Below, piece by piece: positions 10,836 to 22,969 of a stretch of 64,000 bases of DNA. The notes under the pieces were generated by a model that made no database searches, was not told where the DNA came from, and saw only the letters and a list, made by a program, of their open reading frames with translations. The first letter of the stretch is position 1; each line of letters opens with the position of its first letter. Origin of the DNA: Cryptomeria japonica. Taxonomy: Eukaryota > Streptophyta > Pinopsida > Cupressales > Cupressaceae. The translations under genes and the position numbers were made by a program. The stretch covers positions 336,254,793-336,318,792 of the forward strand of contig NC_081408.1 of NCBI RefSeq assembly GCF_030272615.1. The letters are read 5' to 3'.

Positions 10836-11755
10836 TGGTGGTTGTTTGAAACTTTTTCTTAAGAATTTATGTGCATTAATTAGAGATCTCAAGAGATGTG
10901 TGCTCTCTTGCTTACTAATTAGTATTTTTTCTTTGACAATCTATTCTCACCAATTTCAGCCAATCATATCATGGATAAAAAATTTAATGTATTTTAGGTT
11001 TAATATTTTTTCAGATTTCTCTTCGTTAAAGCATAGCATTAAAAAAAAAAACATTTAATCTTTTGTTGATTGGTGACAATAAAAATTAATCATTGTTAAA
11101 ATATTTGTCCATCTGCATTAGTTTCATGGTAGGAACTAATAATGAGGTGTCGACTAGAATAAGAGTCAAATTTGAAACAACTTGCTTTAATAGGAGCATT
11201 TATAAATAGTACTTTTACTATTTTTTTAGTTAATTATTTAACTGCTAACATGTGTATATTAATAATAGCGTGAACACTATATAGCGATAAATGACACAAA
11301 TTCTTATGATGTGAATATGGAAACTGGTTTTCTACAATATGTTTTGTGCACAAATTAAGGTATATCATAATGTAGTATGTGGTTTATTTATGGTTTTAAT
11401 GTCTAATCATGTCATTCAAGTTCTTTAAATTTGGTTTCTTGACATTTATTCTATGTTTACTTTTTATGTTTAGTTATTTGCATCTTTTGTTGATAGAGAA
11501 TAGATGTAAATGCATACAAATTCAATAGACAAAATCTTACACTAATCCATCCACAATTCATCTATATATAATCTTACATAGATTTTTTCTTCAACTCTCT
11601 ATTCTGACACATTTTTAGAATATTTCTTTAATTCATAAATAGTACAAGGATGGAGATCCCAATGCATCACTCTCTCATTTGAAAGATAATATTTTATTCC
11701 TATCCCTTAAAATAGCTCACAATCCACACCCCTATGCATCCCCTTAATAATTATC
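10836..11755. other. No recognised gene
   Basis: AT-rich DNA between LINE copy 1 and the next LTR element. Nothing identifiable. Confidence 0.6.
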
Positions 11756-11760
11756 ATTTG

Positions 11761-14015
11761 TGTTAGAGTTATCTTTTATTAGCTAATAATTATTTATTTA
11801 ATTATTAGTCTATTATACTCTATGCTTAAGCTAAACTTAGGAATCTTATAATTCTTTAGGGTTTTGAGTATCCTTTTATAAGGATTATCTCTTTGTATTT
11901 TCATAACAATTGTAATTATTGAATTGCATTCTTGTTGCACAGTCAATATGAGTCCTCTTATCTGGATCTCCGAATTCTGTCCTCCATAGTTTTCTTGCTT
12001 CTCTCCTTCTATAAAAAGTTTGCATGCACGTGATCTTTGGGAGGTGTAGAGTTGATTTTTCCTCAACTCCAATTTGGTATCGAAGTTCCAAATCTGCATG
12101 CCCTTGTTCTCCTCATGAGAGATTTTGGGCCTTCTTCTTCAGATCTGTGTATTCAGGGGTTTGTGCAGTTGTTTTCTTCCATTTCTAGGGGTAGCTGATT
12201 TTTTGGTACATTTGTTTGCCAAAAGGACCTCATAGTTGGATTTAGAAGGCTGATTCCATGAATTTTGATATATAATTTGCCTATTTTCGATGACAGGGGC
12301 ATCTGGGGCATAATTTTTTATTGGCATGTTTTTCGAGGCACAAAAATCTGTATGGCTGTACCTACAAATGCGTCAGAAAATTTTCATGAAATTTTTTTTT
12401 TTAACCTTCTTTATGCCCTAAAAGAGGGGTTTTTTTTCTTTTGGCTGTAACTTGGTCATACAGAGGCATTTTTCAGAAAACCTTATATCGTTGGAAATCT
12501 CTTTTCGATCTCTATCCAGATCTTGGGGTTTCCAATTTTGATTTTACTTTTTTTGATGGCGTTTTTTTCTGTCAAAGCCAGAGGTTCCCTTTTGCACTCC
12601 GGGATACATCACTTGAGCATCTGAACTCCATTTTTTGAAAACTTTATATTTTTTAAAATCTTGTTCTGTGTTATTTCCATTCATATGAGTTTTCTTTCTA
12701 GATTCTGCTCCAGGTATATTTTATTCATTTTTTTTCTTTTCAGCACTCTAGTGAATATCTTGGATGTTTCAGGTCCTGGGATCTCTTTCTTTGAGTAGGA
12801 TGTCTCTTCTTTGGTTTTTCTTTCTATTTCCAATCTTTTATCTCTTCTTATCATTGTAGCATTTTATTTATGTAAACGCACTGAGATAAAGTGCCACCAT
12901 GCATTGTATACTCGGGATCTTGCATATCTTGTGTCTTATTGTACATGCACTACTTATAAAGTGTCATGGGGGGGTTGATGTTTGTCTTTGTTTGCCATAT
13001 ACCTTTGTCACACGAGTGTTCCTTTCATGACATTATCCTCATGATGTGTGTCAAGTGAGTGTTCCTTCCATGACACTATGTACCTTCTCTGCACCTTCAA
13101 TGTTCCTAGTTCTTCATCATGCAGATCTTGTTTGCCATTCTTTTTAGTGTACCTATCCCTCTCCCTTTTCAACATTATGGGCAGGTTTGTCCTATTGTTC
13201 TAATGCTTCCTTGGTTTGACTGATCATCTCTTCAGGATTTGGTATTCCATGCCATTTGTATCTTCGAGTTCAATTGTTTTCCATCTGATTCAAGTAGTGT
13301 CATTTGAGGACACTCATGCAGATTACAGTCTTCTCTACTTGGTCATGTTCTATTTTAGTGGAGGTTCTGTAGATCAATAGTTACTCTTTGATAGTGTTTG
13401 CAACTATTTCATGCTTCAATGGTGTTCTTCATTCTCTTATTTTTGTTCCTCTCTTCCGGAACACTCTTGTTTGGAGGCTTCTTAGTCCTTCACTTGAGCT
13501 TTCATCTCTTCTTGGAGAGGAGTTTTGTTCCCACAGATTTTTCTCATTTTTCTCCACTTTACAAAGATTTTATTGTACTTGGGTACCTCATTAGGCTTAG
13601 TTGTCGGGACCCATTGTTGCTTTCCTACATTTTTTACATGCTTTTTTAGTCCTTAGTTGTTTTTTAGGTACTCCCTAAGTTCATCTTAAGGAGGGAGGTG
13701 TTAGAGTTATCTTTTATTAGCTAATAATTATTAATATATTATACTCTATACTTAAGCTAAACTTAGGAATCTTATATTTCTTTAGGGTTTTCTTCTTTAG
13801 GGTTTTGAGTATCCTTTTATAAGGATTCTCTCTTTGTATTTTCATAACAACTGTAATTATTGAATTGCATTCTTGTTGCACAATCAATATGCCTCATCTT
13901 TTCTAGATGTCTGAATTCTGGTCTCCGTAGCTTTTTTGCTTCTCTCCTTTTGTGATAGGTTTGTATGCAGGTGATCTTTGGGAGTTGTAGAGCTGATTTT
14001 TCCTCAACTCCAATT
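11761..14015 (+). mobile_element. Non-autonomous LTR element, TSD ATTTG
   Basis: Two LTRs, 11761-12074 and 13699-14015, both start TGTTAGAGTTATC and end CTCAACTCCAATT. A PBS (TGGTATCGAAG, 12075-12085) follows the left LTR, and a purine-rich tract (AAGGAGGGAGG) precedes the right one. The 5-bp TSD ATTTG lies at 11756-11760 and 14016-14020. The 1.6 kb interior holds no gag or pol similarity, only short frames, so the element must have been moved in trans. Its interior shares segments with the element at 43612-44945. Confidence 0.88.
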
Positions 14016-14129
14016 ATTTGCATTTGGTTATAGCTTATCATTTGTAGATAATTTTCTTCCATATTTCTTTAGTTTAAATATTTTATTGTTTGAGTGAAAA
14101 TGCATGAATAACTATAGAATTTTATCTAA

Positions 14130-14650
14130 ATTGTTCTATGATAGTGATCTATTAAACTCAAAAAAATGTTTTCTCCATCTATTTGGGTAGAAATAATAGG
14201 ATAATCAAGCATGTACTCTCCTATGATGAGTTTAATACTATAACATTTCCCTAAACAACTAACTATACCTCCTTCTGTAACCATAAATTAAAATTCTATG
14301 TTGTCAGCTCATTATTGGTGAAGCTATCAATAGTCAATATTTTTACCTTCTATTGTATAAGGAAACCAACTTCCTTAAGAATTTTTTGGTCCATGCTAAT
14401 ACCTTATAGTGCCTGGGAAGAAATAGTTATTTGGATTTCTTTAAATTCTTCTACAACCATAGCTACCTCTTCTTCATCCTTTCCTTTGTCATAGGCACCT
14501 CAATTTAAAACAATTTCTCTTGTACGTATTTGTGTCCTCTATTATATATTTCATCATACTTGAAATAAACTATTTGGCCTTTTTTTCTTCAATTTTTTGA
14601 GTTGTCAATCTTGTAGGTTGAATAAATATTAAAATAAGGGTCTTTCAAAA
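14130..14650 (-). pseudogene. Ty3/gypsy zinc-knuckle/protease fragment
   Basis: Read on the minus strand, a decayed segment resembles the gag-protease junction of plant gypsy elements. A knuckle-like YNRGHKYVQEKLF is followed by a region aligning with retroviral aspartic protease: ISSQALxGIS, then KILTIDSFTNNEL in place of the usual ID-S/T-GSTHNF, then a GGIVSCLGKC-like segment. Several stops interrupt it. Called by family resemblance only. No LTRs were found around it. Confidence 0.5.
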
Positions 14651-15052
14651 GAATTTTTCAATTTTACTAGATAATTATTTTTCATATAATATATGCGCTA
14701 AGACAAACTACTCAAATATAATACTAGAAATAAACATAATTAAGTCTAATATTGGATGCAATCTTTCAAAACCACCTAGAAACAAGTCATTTAAATTTTT
14801 ATTCATAATAATTTAGTTACCATGATAAATTTTGAAAGTACTAAATATAATTTTAATATATCTTATTTGAAACATTTATGTTAATTGGATGAAGTAGGTC
14901 CCTACCATTCTATGACAATGATATGATTTTAATTCATTTGTAGAACTTGGTCTATTAACACTAAGACTATTATTTTTATTTTGAACACAAAGATGCATTA
15001 CCAAATGAACTATTTTATTTTTATATAGAAGCTACTTTCACTTATTTTATTA
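14651..15052. other. No recognised gene
   Basis: AT-rich flank of the Tat element. Nothing identified. Confidence 0.6.
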
Positions 15053-15057
15053 CTTAG

Positions 15058-15823
15058 TGTAGACACCCAAAATTGTCATGTTTAATTAAATAAATATTTT
15101 ATTTATTTAATTATCTAAGCCTATTTCTTCTATTAATTAAATAAATTTTATTTATTTAATTAATTCATTTATCCTCTTCTAGCCTTATTTCTCATTTAAA
15201 TAAATACATTTATTTATTTAAATTATCCCTTTCCTAAATTAAATAAATATTTTATTTATTTAATTGTCTTATTCTTCTATTAATTAAATAAATCTTTATT
15301 TATTTAATTAATTCATTATCTTTTTCCACACATGACACATGTCATTCATCTCTTATTTCCTACACTACCTACCTCTTTCATTATTTTGGTATTTCTTATA
15401 CCTACCCTCTAATCCTAGCCGACCTCTCTTTTTACACCTCTCAATCTTAACCCTCCATTTCTTATTGTGTCTTCTATTTAAGGAGATGCTTTCTTCATTG
15501 TCAAAACCTAACTACTTGATCAATTGACTACACTACAATTCCACTTGCAACCACATTCCGTTCTTTGTTGAGCTCTTGTGCATACAAAAATCTGAGAGCA
15601 AGTATATCAAGCAAGATCAATGGAGATAGGAAGAATGGAGATCAAAACCCTATTGGACATGTGATGGTATAATCTTTATGATTTTGAGTTATTTTGCATT
15701 GTCTTAGGTTATCTTCATATGTTATGGTGGATCTTTGTCCATTGTTAGGCTAGGGTTTGGTGGTTGAATCCATTTTAGTCTTTCAATATTGTTGTTATTT
15801 GTTATCCATTTTCACCATAAACA
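15058..15823 (+). repeat. 5' LTR of the Tat element
   Basis: Starts TGTAGACACCC and ends CACCATAAACA. Its first 260 bp hold five AT palindromes of about 30 bp around AAATAAAT/ATTTATTT. By eye I find no difference from the 3' LTR. The base directly after the LTR is followed by TTTTGGCATCCAC. Only the first bases look like a PBS, so the PBS may have been damaged by the deletion that removed gag. Confidence 0.95.
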
Positions 15824-15838
15824 TTTTGGCATCCACAA

Positions 15839-18800
15839 GTGGCACTATTAGTCAAGGCAGAGCTCGAGAAATTACTAGATGTCGGATTCATACGCCCAAT
15901 TGATTATCCTGAATGGATTTCCAATTTAGTACCTGTCAGCAAACCAGATCGCAGCATCCGAATATGTACAGACTTCAGGGATATCAACAAGGCTTGTCCG
16001 AAGGATGATTTCCCACTACCAAACATTGATTTAATTGTTGATCTCACAGCAGGCCATGAGATGTTATCTTTAATGGACGGATTTTCTGGATATAATCAGA
16101 TCAGGATTGCACCTGAAGATCAACATAAAACATCATTCACTTGTCCATGGGGAACCTTCTGCTGGAATGTCATGCCCTTTGGGCTGAAAAATGCAGGTGC
16201 CACATATCAACGAGCCATGACTACTATCTTCCATGATCTCATGCATGTAACGGTGGAAGATTATGTTGACGACCTTTTGGTTAAATCAATAGACAGAAAT
16301 ACACACTTGGACATACTTTCAGTTGCTTTTGAGAGGCTGGAAAAATACAAGGGAAGATTAAATCCAAAGAAATGTGTCTTTGGAGTAACCTCCGGGAAGC
16401 TCCTAGGATTCATTGTGTCTAAAAGAGGAATAGAAGCGGATCCAGCAAAAGTCAAGGCCATCTTGGACATGCCGCCACCCAAGAATATCAGTGAACTTCG
16501 GTCTTTACAAGGGAGACTCCAGTCCATACGAAGATTCATAGCACAACTTGCAGATAAGTGCAATCCTTTCCAGCACCTGCTACACAAAAACATTAAGTTC
16601 AAATGGGATGAGAACTGTCAACAGGCTTTTCAGGCACTCAAAGACTACCTTTTGAACCCGCCAGTTTTGATGCCACCAATTCCGGATCAACCATTGTTAC
16701 TTTACATATCAGCTACTCCGACAGCACTGGGGGCACTCCTAGCACAGCAAATACCTGACGGCAAGGAAAAAGCAGTCTACTATATCAGTCGCACATTGGT
16801 GGGATATGAGCTAAACTACACACCAATTGAGCGTGCATGTCTCGCTGTGGTCTTCGCTTCACAAAAATTACGACATTACATGCTTACTCACAAGACCAAG
16901 TTGATTGCCAGAATTGATCCACTAAAATATCTGCTCAACAAAGCTACACTTACTGGGCGACTGGCCAAGTGGGTAATGATTTTGAGTGAATTCGACATTG
17001 AATACGTGGACAGAAAAGCCATAAAAGGACAAGCCATTGCAGATCAACTGGCAGATGCTCCCATGATAGATGATGTTCCTTTACAGTCAGAATTTCCAAA
17101 TGAGTCCATTCTAACAATATCACCTGCAAAGCCATGGCAACTATACTTTGATGGCTCATACACATAGCATGGGGCAGGAGCGGGTATACTCTTTATAACT
17201 CCCCAAGGTGATTCTATACCAAAGTCATATCGCTTATCATTTCCTTGCACCAACAATATAGCGGAATATGAGGCATTGACAACGGGGCTAAGAATTGCAG
17301 TTCAGTGGAAGATCCAGGAACTTCGTGTTTTTGGCGATTCTCAACTTGTCATCCGTCAAGCAACTGATGATTATCAAACAAAAGATGAAAAGCTAATGCC
17401 TTACAAACAACTGGTAGATGATCTGAAACAGCACTTTGCAAAGATAGAGTTTGAGCAGATACCAAGAGAACAGAATCGTGCTGCTGATGCCATGGCTACA
17501 ATTGCTTCTCTCATTGACCTACCGCAAAATGAGACCTGCTATGAGTTCCTGGTGGACAACCTACTGATTCCATCATATGAGAGCACTCCTACGAAAATGA
17601 TATGTGTTGTTGGGCCTGAATCCCAGTTATATGGTTCCATATTCACATACCTTCGCGACAACATCTTACCTCTTGATTTATCGAACAACCAACGCCGCAC
17701 TTTCATCCGCCAATCCTCCCGATACGTTATTCTAGCTGATATCCTATACCGACGAGGTCTAGATGGCACCCTCCTTAGATGTTTAGAGAGTGACGAAGCT
17801 CAGATTGCGTTACGTGAAGTGCACGAAGGGATATGTGGTCCGCATACTAGTGGTCCTACCTTGGCCAAGAAACTCATCAGGACTGGATACTATTGGCCTA
17901 CTATGGAAAAAGATGCATATCAGTTTGTCAAGAAGTGTAAGCAGTGTCAAATACATGGAGACCTCATACATGCACCAGCGCAGGAACTACAGCCACTTGC
18001 ATCTCCTTGGCCCTTTTGTCAGTGGGGACTCGATCTCATAGGCAAGATTCACCCTCCTTCTTCCAATGGACATAAATTCATTATCACAGCCACAGAGTAT
18101 TTCACAAAGTGGATTGAAGCCGTGCCTCTCACACAAGTTACTGGAAAACAAATCGCTACTTTCATCCTGAACTACATCATTTGCCGATACGGGATTCCTA
18201 CTTCCATCATCACTGACAACGGGCGTCCTTTCAAGAACCAGGATGTTCGTGAACTCTGTGAGCGCTTCCATATCTCTCATCGTTTCTCCACACCATATTA
18301 CCCCCAAGGTAATGGCCAGGCTGAGGCGTCTAATAAAACAATTCTCAAAATACTTAAAAAGACAGTCGACGACGCTGGCCGTAACTGGCATGTCCAACTC
18401 AATCCCGCACTTTGGGCCTATCGTACCAGTATCCGCACACCTACAGGAGCTACACCTTACTCACTTGTCTACGGTGCTGAAGCCATCTTGCCTATTGAGG
18501 TCGAGTTACCTTCTTTACGGGTCTCCTTGAGAAACATAATCAACGATGAAGACTACAGGGTCTCTCGCTTACAAGAACTAGAACTGCTGGAGGAACGACG
18601 ACACACTGCTTTTAATCATCTCAAGGCTTACCAACAACGAATGAGTCGCAGTTACAATCACAAGGTCAAGCCTCGCACATTTGAGGTAGGTGACTTAGTC
18701 CTCAGAGAGAACCCCAAGAATCAGCAAGATAGAGAAAAGAAGGGCAAATTTGAACCCAACTGGCTTGGTCCTTACATCATCACAGCAGTATATGGATCTG

Positions 18801-18883
18801 GGGCATATCAGCTCTCAACTACAGAAGGTGAACCCTTGGAGGATCCTATCAATAGCATGCACCTTCGCAGGTTCCACACATAG
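15839..18883 (+). pseudogene. Tat pol: RT, RNase H, second RNase H, integrase (one stop)
   Basis: One frame of about 1014 codons, broken only by a TAG at 15839+1326 (17165-17167). RT starts at the segment before FIRPIDYPEW and has the catalytic YVDD at 16262-16273. The first RNase H (about 16680-17040) has lost its first Asp (ISATPTALG), as is usual in Tat elements. A second RNase H begins at LYFDGSYT, directly at the stop, and keeps Asp. Integrase has the H-H-C-C finger (HEGICGPH, then CKQC), core residues in WGLDLIG, TDNGRPF and QAEASNK, and a C-terminal domain ending RRFHT. The N-terminal RT fingers, gag and protease are deleted. The stop probably was a Gln codon. Confidence 0.92.
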
Positions 18884-18901
18884 CTTTTCAGAATATCCTA
18901 A

Positions 18902-19016
18902 TTCAAAAATACAAAAAAATCAAAAAATTCAAAAATACAAAAAAATCAAAAAATTCAAAAATACAAAAAAAATCAAAAAATTCAAAAATACAAAAAAATT
19001 ATAAAAACAAAAAAAA
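18902..19016. repeat. A-rich tandem repeat, about 26 bp x 4
   Basis: Four near-identical units of the form ATTCAAAAATACAAAAAAAT follow the pol stop directly. The fourth diverges into ATTATAAAAAC. It is a spacer between pol and the GGTGAAAAC region. Confidence 0.85.
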
Positions 19017-19025
19017 TTGTTACTT

Positions 19026-19175
19026 GGTGAAAACCTGGCAAACAGGCGCCTTGTGACAACAAAAAAATTGAAAAATCCAAAAAAGTAAAGAGAAATAATT
19101 TCGTCCAACGGTGAAAACCACTTTGGTGGCGCCCTGGGCAAGTACCATGGTGAAAACTGGGTCACCAGCGCCATG
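19026..19175 (+). other. Triplicated GGTGAAAAC...GGCGCC motif
   Basis: GGTGAAAACC/T occurs at 19026, 19110 and 19149. In each case it is followed 9-10 bp later by GGCGCC or AGCGCC (19045-19050, 19128-19133, about 19167), with short inverted repeats between (CTGGC.../...CAGGCGCC, ACTTTGGTGGCGCC). It is conserved in layout and non-coding, and lies where Tat elements carry a conserved post-integrase stretch. Role unknown; RNA structure is a possibility. Confidence 0.6.
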
Positions 19176-20635
19176 CGTAGGGACTTTGCTCCTCCCTCCT
19201 TCAGGATTCACTTTCATCCTTTCACTTTGCACACACTCACAACCTATTCACTCACAATAAACTTGCCCATTCCCGTCATGGCTTGTTATTGATCTACCCA
19301 AGATTGGTTAGCCATCCATAAACCTCCCTTTTCACTCCTTTTTCCATCCATAATAAATCAGATCCTATCTGTGACTACGGCCAATTCCTACGTCTAGTAA
19401 TGGGTGTGGAACTGAGAACATCACATGTTTCGAGGAATACAGTTTCTTTCAGCTTTCTTCAGTCTATCCGTGCACAATCCACAATAAAAGTTTCGTCTTC
19501 TCCACAATAAGGTATCATTTTCATGGATTCAGTCAGTTTCCAAGGAGACACAGCAGCAACAATGGGCTTCAACAAATTAAATCTTTTAACAGACTCAGAC
19601 AACATATGGTTCAGTGCTATCTATCCTTTTTGTGAAAGTGAACATTGTGACCACAATCAAAATTTGACTTATACAAGTGACAAGAGACACTAAACTTGAG
19701 GACTACAATGGATGTTGGTGTCGAGTCTTGGTTTTCTGTTGATTTCATCTTTTGGTGACATGTCTTTTAGCTTTTCCGGGATGTCGCTGACTAGAGATTC
19801 TATCTCCAGGATGTCTTTGACTAGAAAGGCGAGGATGGGGTATCGTCACCTATTTGCATTTGCTGTCTGTGGATTGTCTCTTAGTAATGCTATGACTTGT
19901 CCAAGGATATGAGGACACTGTGTGTCTAGTATGAACTGGGGCATTCCTTGTTTGTGACTGTCTTATCTCCATGCAAACAGGTACAATGACTTTCCGGGCC
20001 GAACAAATGCCTTGATTGTCATAACCTATTTTGCCATAATAAAGCTCAATGATGATAACGCACAAGAAGCTCTTTCACGTTCATATCTTCTATCTTCCAT
20101 CCCCTTTCTTGATTGACTTCCATCGTCCTTCTTGAGTCCGCGTAGCCCGCTATCACATGACTGAGTATAATGACACACCAAAAACATTTGCATTTCATAT
20201 AGTTGCACCTACATCACCACATATAAGCATTTCATACATACATATAGATATCACAATTGCATCACATCCTGCATACACATGTTAGCACATCTCACATTTT
20301 CATTATGTAAATAATCATTTGCATTATCATATTCATTTGCATTACATACATTCACATTTGCATCATGCATCACATATACAACATAAAAGAACAAAAATAT
20401 ATTGCATTGCATCATATAAGCATCCATATCATAAAACATGCATCACATAAGAACATTTCATCACATAAGGTACACGTGCATATAGCTGCCGCAAAAATGG
20501 ATCATCTCTCATATATAATCAAATGTGTCATAATACAATGATGTCAAAAGAATCATATGGCTACAAAAGAATCACCCGCAGGTGTCTACAATACAATCAT
20601 GGTACATATACTGATACAATGGGAGCCCACTATAG
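19176..20635. other. Non-coding interior of the Tat element
   Basis: No ORF of note. 20190-20460 is rich in repeated CATCACATA and GCATTTCATA words. For the antisense PMD gene this stretch would be the 3' flank. Confidence 0.6.
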
Positions 20636-22585
20636 CTATGAGGAACTCCCTCCCTCGGAGCCGCCTCGCCTCGACGGAGTCTGAGCTGTAGATGGACCCG
20701 CCCCAGGATCCCCCTGCCTCTCTAGTGGTGGTGGAGGCCCCATAACCCCACCGCTGGATGCCTGTCTCCTGCGGCTCCCTCCCGTAGCCGTCGCTGTGCG
20801 CGACGATCTATGGAAGCTCCTAGCCCGCTGATCTGCTGGCACGGCTGCATAGTATAGATCCCTCCAGTAGGTGATCTCCTCTCCGGCTCGCAAAACATAT
20901 GCGTAGCCTACCCCTGCATCCTCTACTGCCCGCCTACCTGCCCTCAGAGCTGTCTCGGCCTCGGTGTATCTCTGGATGGCCTGATCCCTCTCCCGCTCTG
21001 TGTCTCGGACCCTGATCCTGAGGTGGTTCCTCTCTCGAACCAAATCCTCAATCTCATCTACCTGGCCCTGGCAGATCTCTCGCAGCCTAAGCACCTCATC
21101 CTCCTCAGAGTCTCCGCTCTCAGTCCCTGCCTGTGGCTCCTCCTCTACAGGTGCCTGTCCCTGTGTCTCTGCCTGCACCTGTCCCTGTGCCTGTATAGGT
21201 ACCTGTGGCTGTACCTATCTCTGTCCCTCTGGCTGCACCGGTCTCTGTCCCTCTCTGGGACCCTGTGCTGCTGGCACCTGTAGGGGCAGTCCACCCCGTC
21301 CTCTCACCACTGGAGCTACTCTCTCCTGTCCTCCCTCCCTCCGAGGTGCTACCCGTCTCTCTCCCACCACTCCCCTCTGCCTCCGCCGACCCCTACCTCC
21401 ATCCCCTCCTCCATCATCATCCTCTCCTCCACCCTCTCCATCCACTGGCTCTGCTGGATCTGTCAATTTAGGAAATGGATGCTCTGCCCAGTACGCAGAG
21501 TACTCTGCGTCCATCCCTGCATCATCTACCTCTGGCCACATGTCCCATGGCATCGGCATCATCTCCGCTAGCTGCATAACTGCCTGATCATATGATAGCA
21601 GTGGGCCAAACTGCACCTGATCTCGGACTGTACGGGCATACATGCCCGAGCCTCGGGGCATCCTCTGAATCCTGCCATACTGCCTGCATACCCTATCCAC
21701 CAGCTGTCTCTCTAATATATAGGGCGTCCGCCCAATCAGGTACCTACTCCGGAAGGTGTAGGGCAGCTCCAATGCGTCGTCCTCCCACTCCTCGCACCCC
21801 AGGTACGGCCTCCAGATCACCAGATCAATGTCATCAATGACTCTCCTCCAGTGCTCCAATCTCCCAATCCGAGGCTGGGATGTAATCATGGCATATAGGT
21901 GTACAAAACTCTGTCCCTGTCCTCTGCCTCTGAAGTGAATCGGCCGTGTGATGGGAAGGTGCTCATAGGCCCACACCTGCAAGAGAGTCACACCGCAGCC
22001 CAAACCCACTGATCCATGATATACAAACTGATGCAGCTCATAATACAAATGTGCTAGGACACATGGCCCCCATGCATACGTAGTGTGCTCTGCCATCAGC
22101 GTCTCCAAGGCCCCTCCCCAGCCCACTGCCAATCCTCGTGTGGCCCTGTCTGGACACAAGTATCCACTGATGACTCCCCCAACAACTGCCGGCAATGCTA
22201 ATCCTGTGGCAGTCATGGTGTCCCAGGCTACATGACCTGCTCGCATCTCCAACCCGGGATCCTGAAACACCCGTCGCAATGCCTCCCTGTCACCGTCACG
22301 GTCGTAGGGGATCAACTCTCCATCAATGGGAACATGTAGTATCCTGTATACATCCTCCAGTGTCACTGTCATCTCACCCATCGGCAGGTGAAACGTGCAT
22401 GTCTCTGAGTGCCATCTCTCGGCCAACGCAGTCAGCAACCCCATGTTTGCCCGAAACTCGGGCACATAGAGCATATGTGTGAGACCCATCTCCTCTATGG
22501 AAATCATGTCCTGGATAGACAACTCTGGTCGCAGTCTCTGAGTCGATGGGAATCTCTCCCGTGACTCCAACATCGGCAAATACTC
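20636..22585 (-). CDS. Antisense plant mobile domain (PMD) protein, main exon
   Basis: About 650 codons on the strand opposite to pol, interrupted by a single TAG at 21215-21217 in a Pro/Gln-rich linker; both sides are in the same frame. The N-terminal 340 residues match the aminotransferase-like plant mobile domain (PF10536 type): the hallmark FHLPMGEMTVTLEDVYRIL near residue 60-80, then GGVISGYLCPD, and a WAYEHLPI segment. A Gly/Asp/Arg-rich linker follows, then a coiled coil (EDEVLRLREICQGQVDEIE...) and a Ser/Gly tail. The exon begins after a TGTAG acceptor at 22586-22590. It is clearly GC-rich compared with its AT-rich surroundings. MAIN/MAIL-type PMD proteins act in silencing and genome stability. 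Whether this copy is expressed is unknown. Confidence 0.85.
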
Positions 22586-22649
22586 CTACAGTCAAGCAAA
22601 TCAATCTTGTCAGTTATCGTGGCATTCACTGTTTATCACAAAATGCTAC

Positions 22650-22865
22650 TCGCTACCTAAATGTATATGGTTATCTATCCTAGTGACACTCACTGTTCAT
22701 CACAAAGTGTTGCTATTTATCCTAGTAGTGCTCCCTGTTCATCACAAAGTACTACGTGTGTGACATTCCCTGTTCATCACAAAGTGTCACTCACATTCGC
22801 ACTCCCTGTTCATCACAAAGTGCTGCCTATCTTGGTGCTCCCTGTTCATCACAAAGTGCCTTGAT
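22650..22865. repeat. Intron repeat 1: TGTTCATCACAAAGTG units
   Basis: At least five copies of C(A/C)CTGTTCATCACAAAGTG spaced by 25-50 bp inside the predicted intron. A further related copy lies at about 22930. Confidence 0.75.
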
Positions 22866-22969
22866 CTATCCTAATCTTCCTAGAGGACCTGCTTGAGTGT
22901 ATCCTCTCAGCAGCTTATCCAATCGACAGCGTATGTTCATCACAGAACTGCCGATTTGACCTAAAGGAA

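Noticed and set aside
10817-10892. N-terminal 25 residues of the ORF ending at 10356
   Set aside because: They lie outside the LINE TSD and are flanking DNA fused by chance to the RNase H frame.
15339-15527. 62-codon ORF found twice (also 24101-24289)
   Set aside because: It is within the two identical Tat LTRs and has no domain; an LTR by-product.
21000-21840. Plus-strand ORFs rich in Ser/Pro/Cys opposite the PMD gene
   Set aside because: Shadows of the GC-rich PMD exon; no domain and no codon logic of their own.
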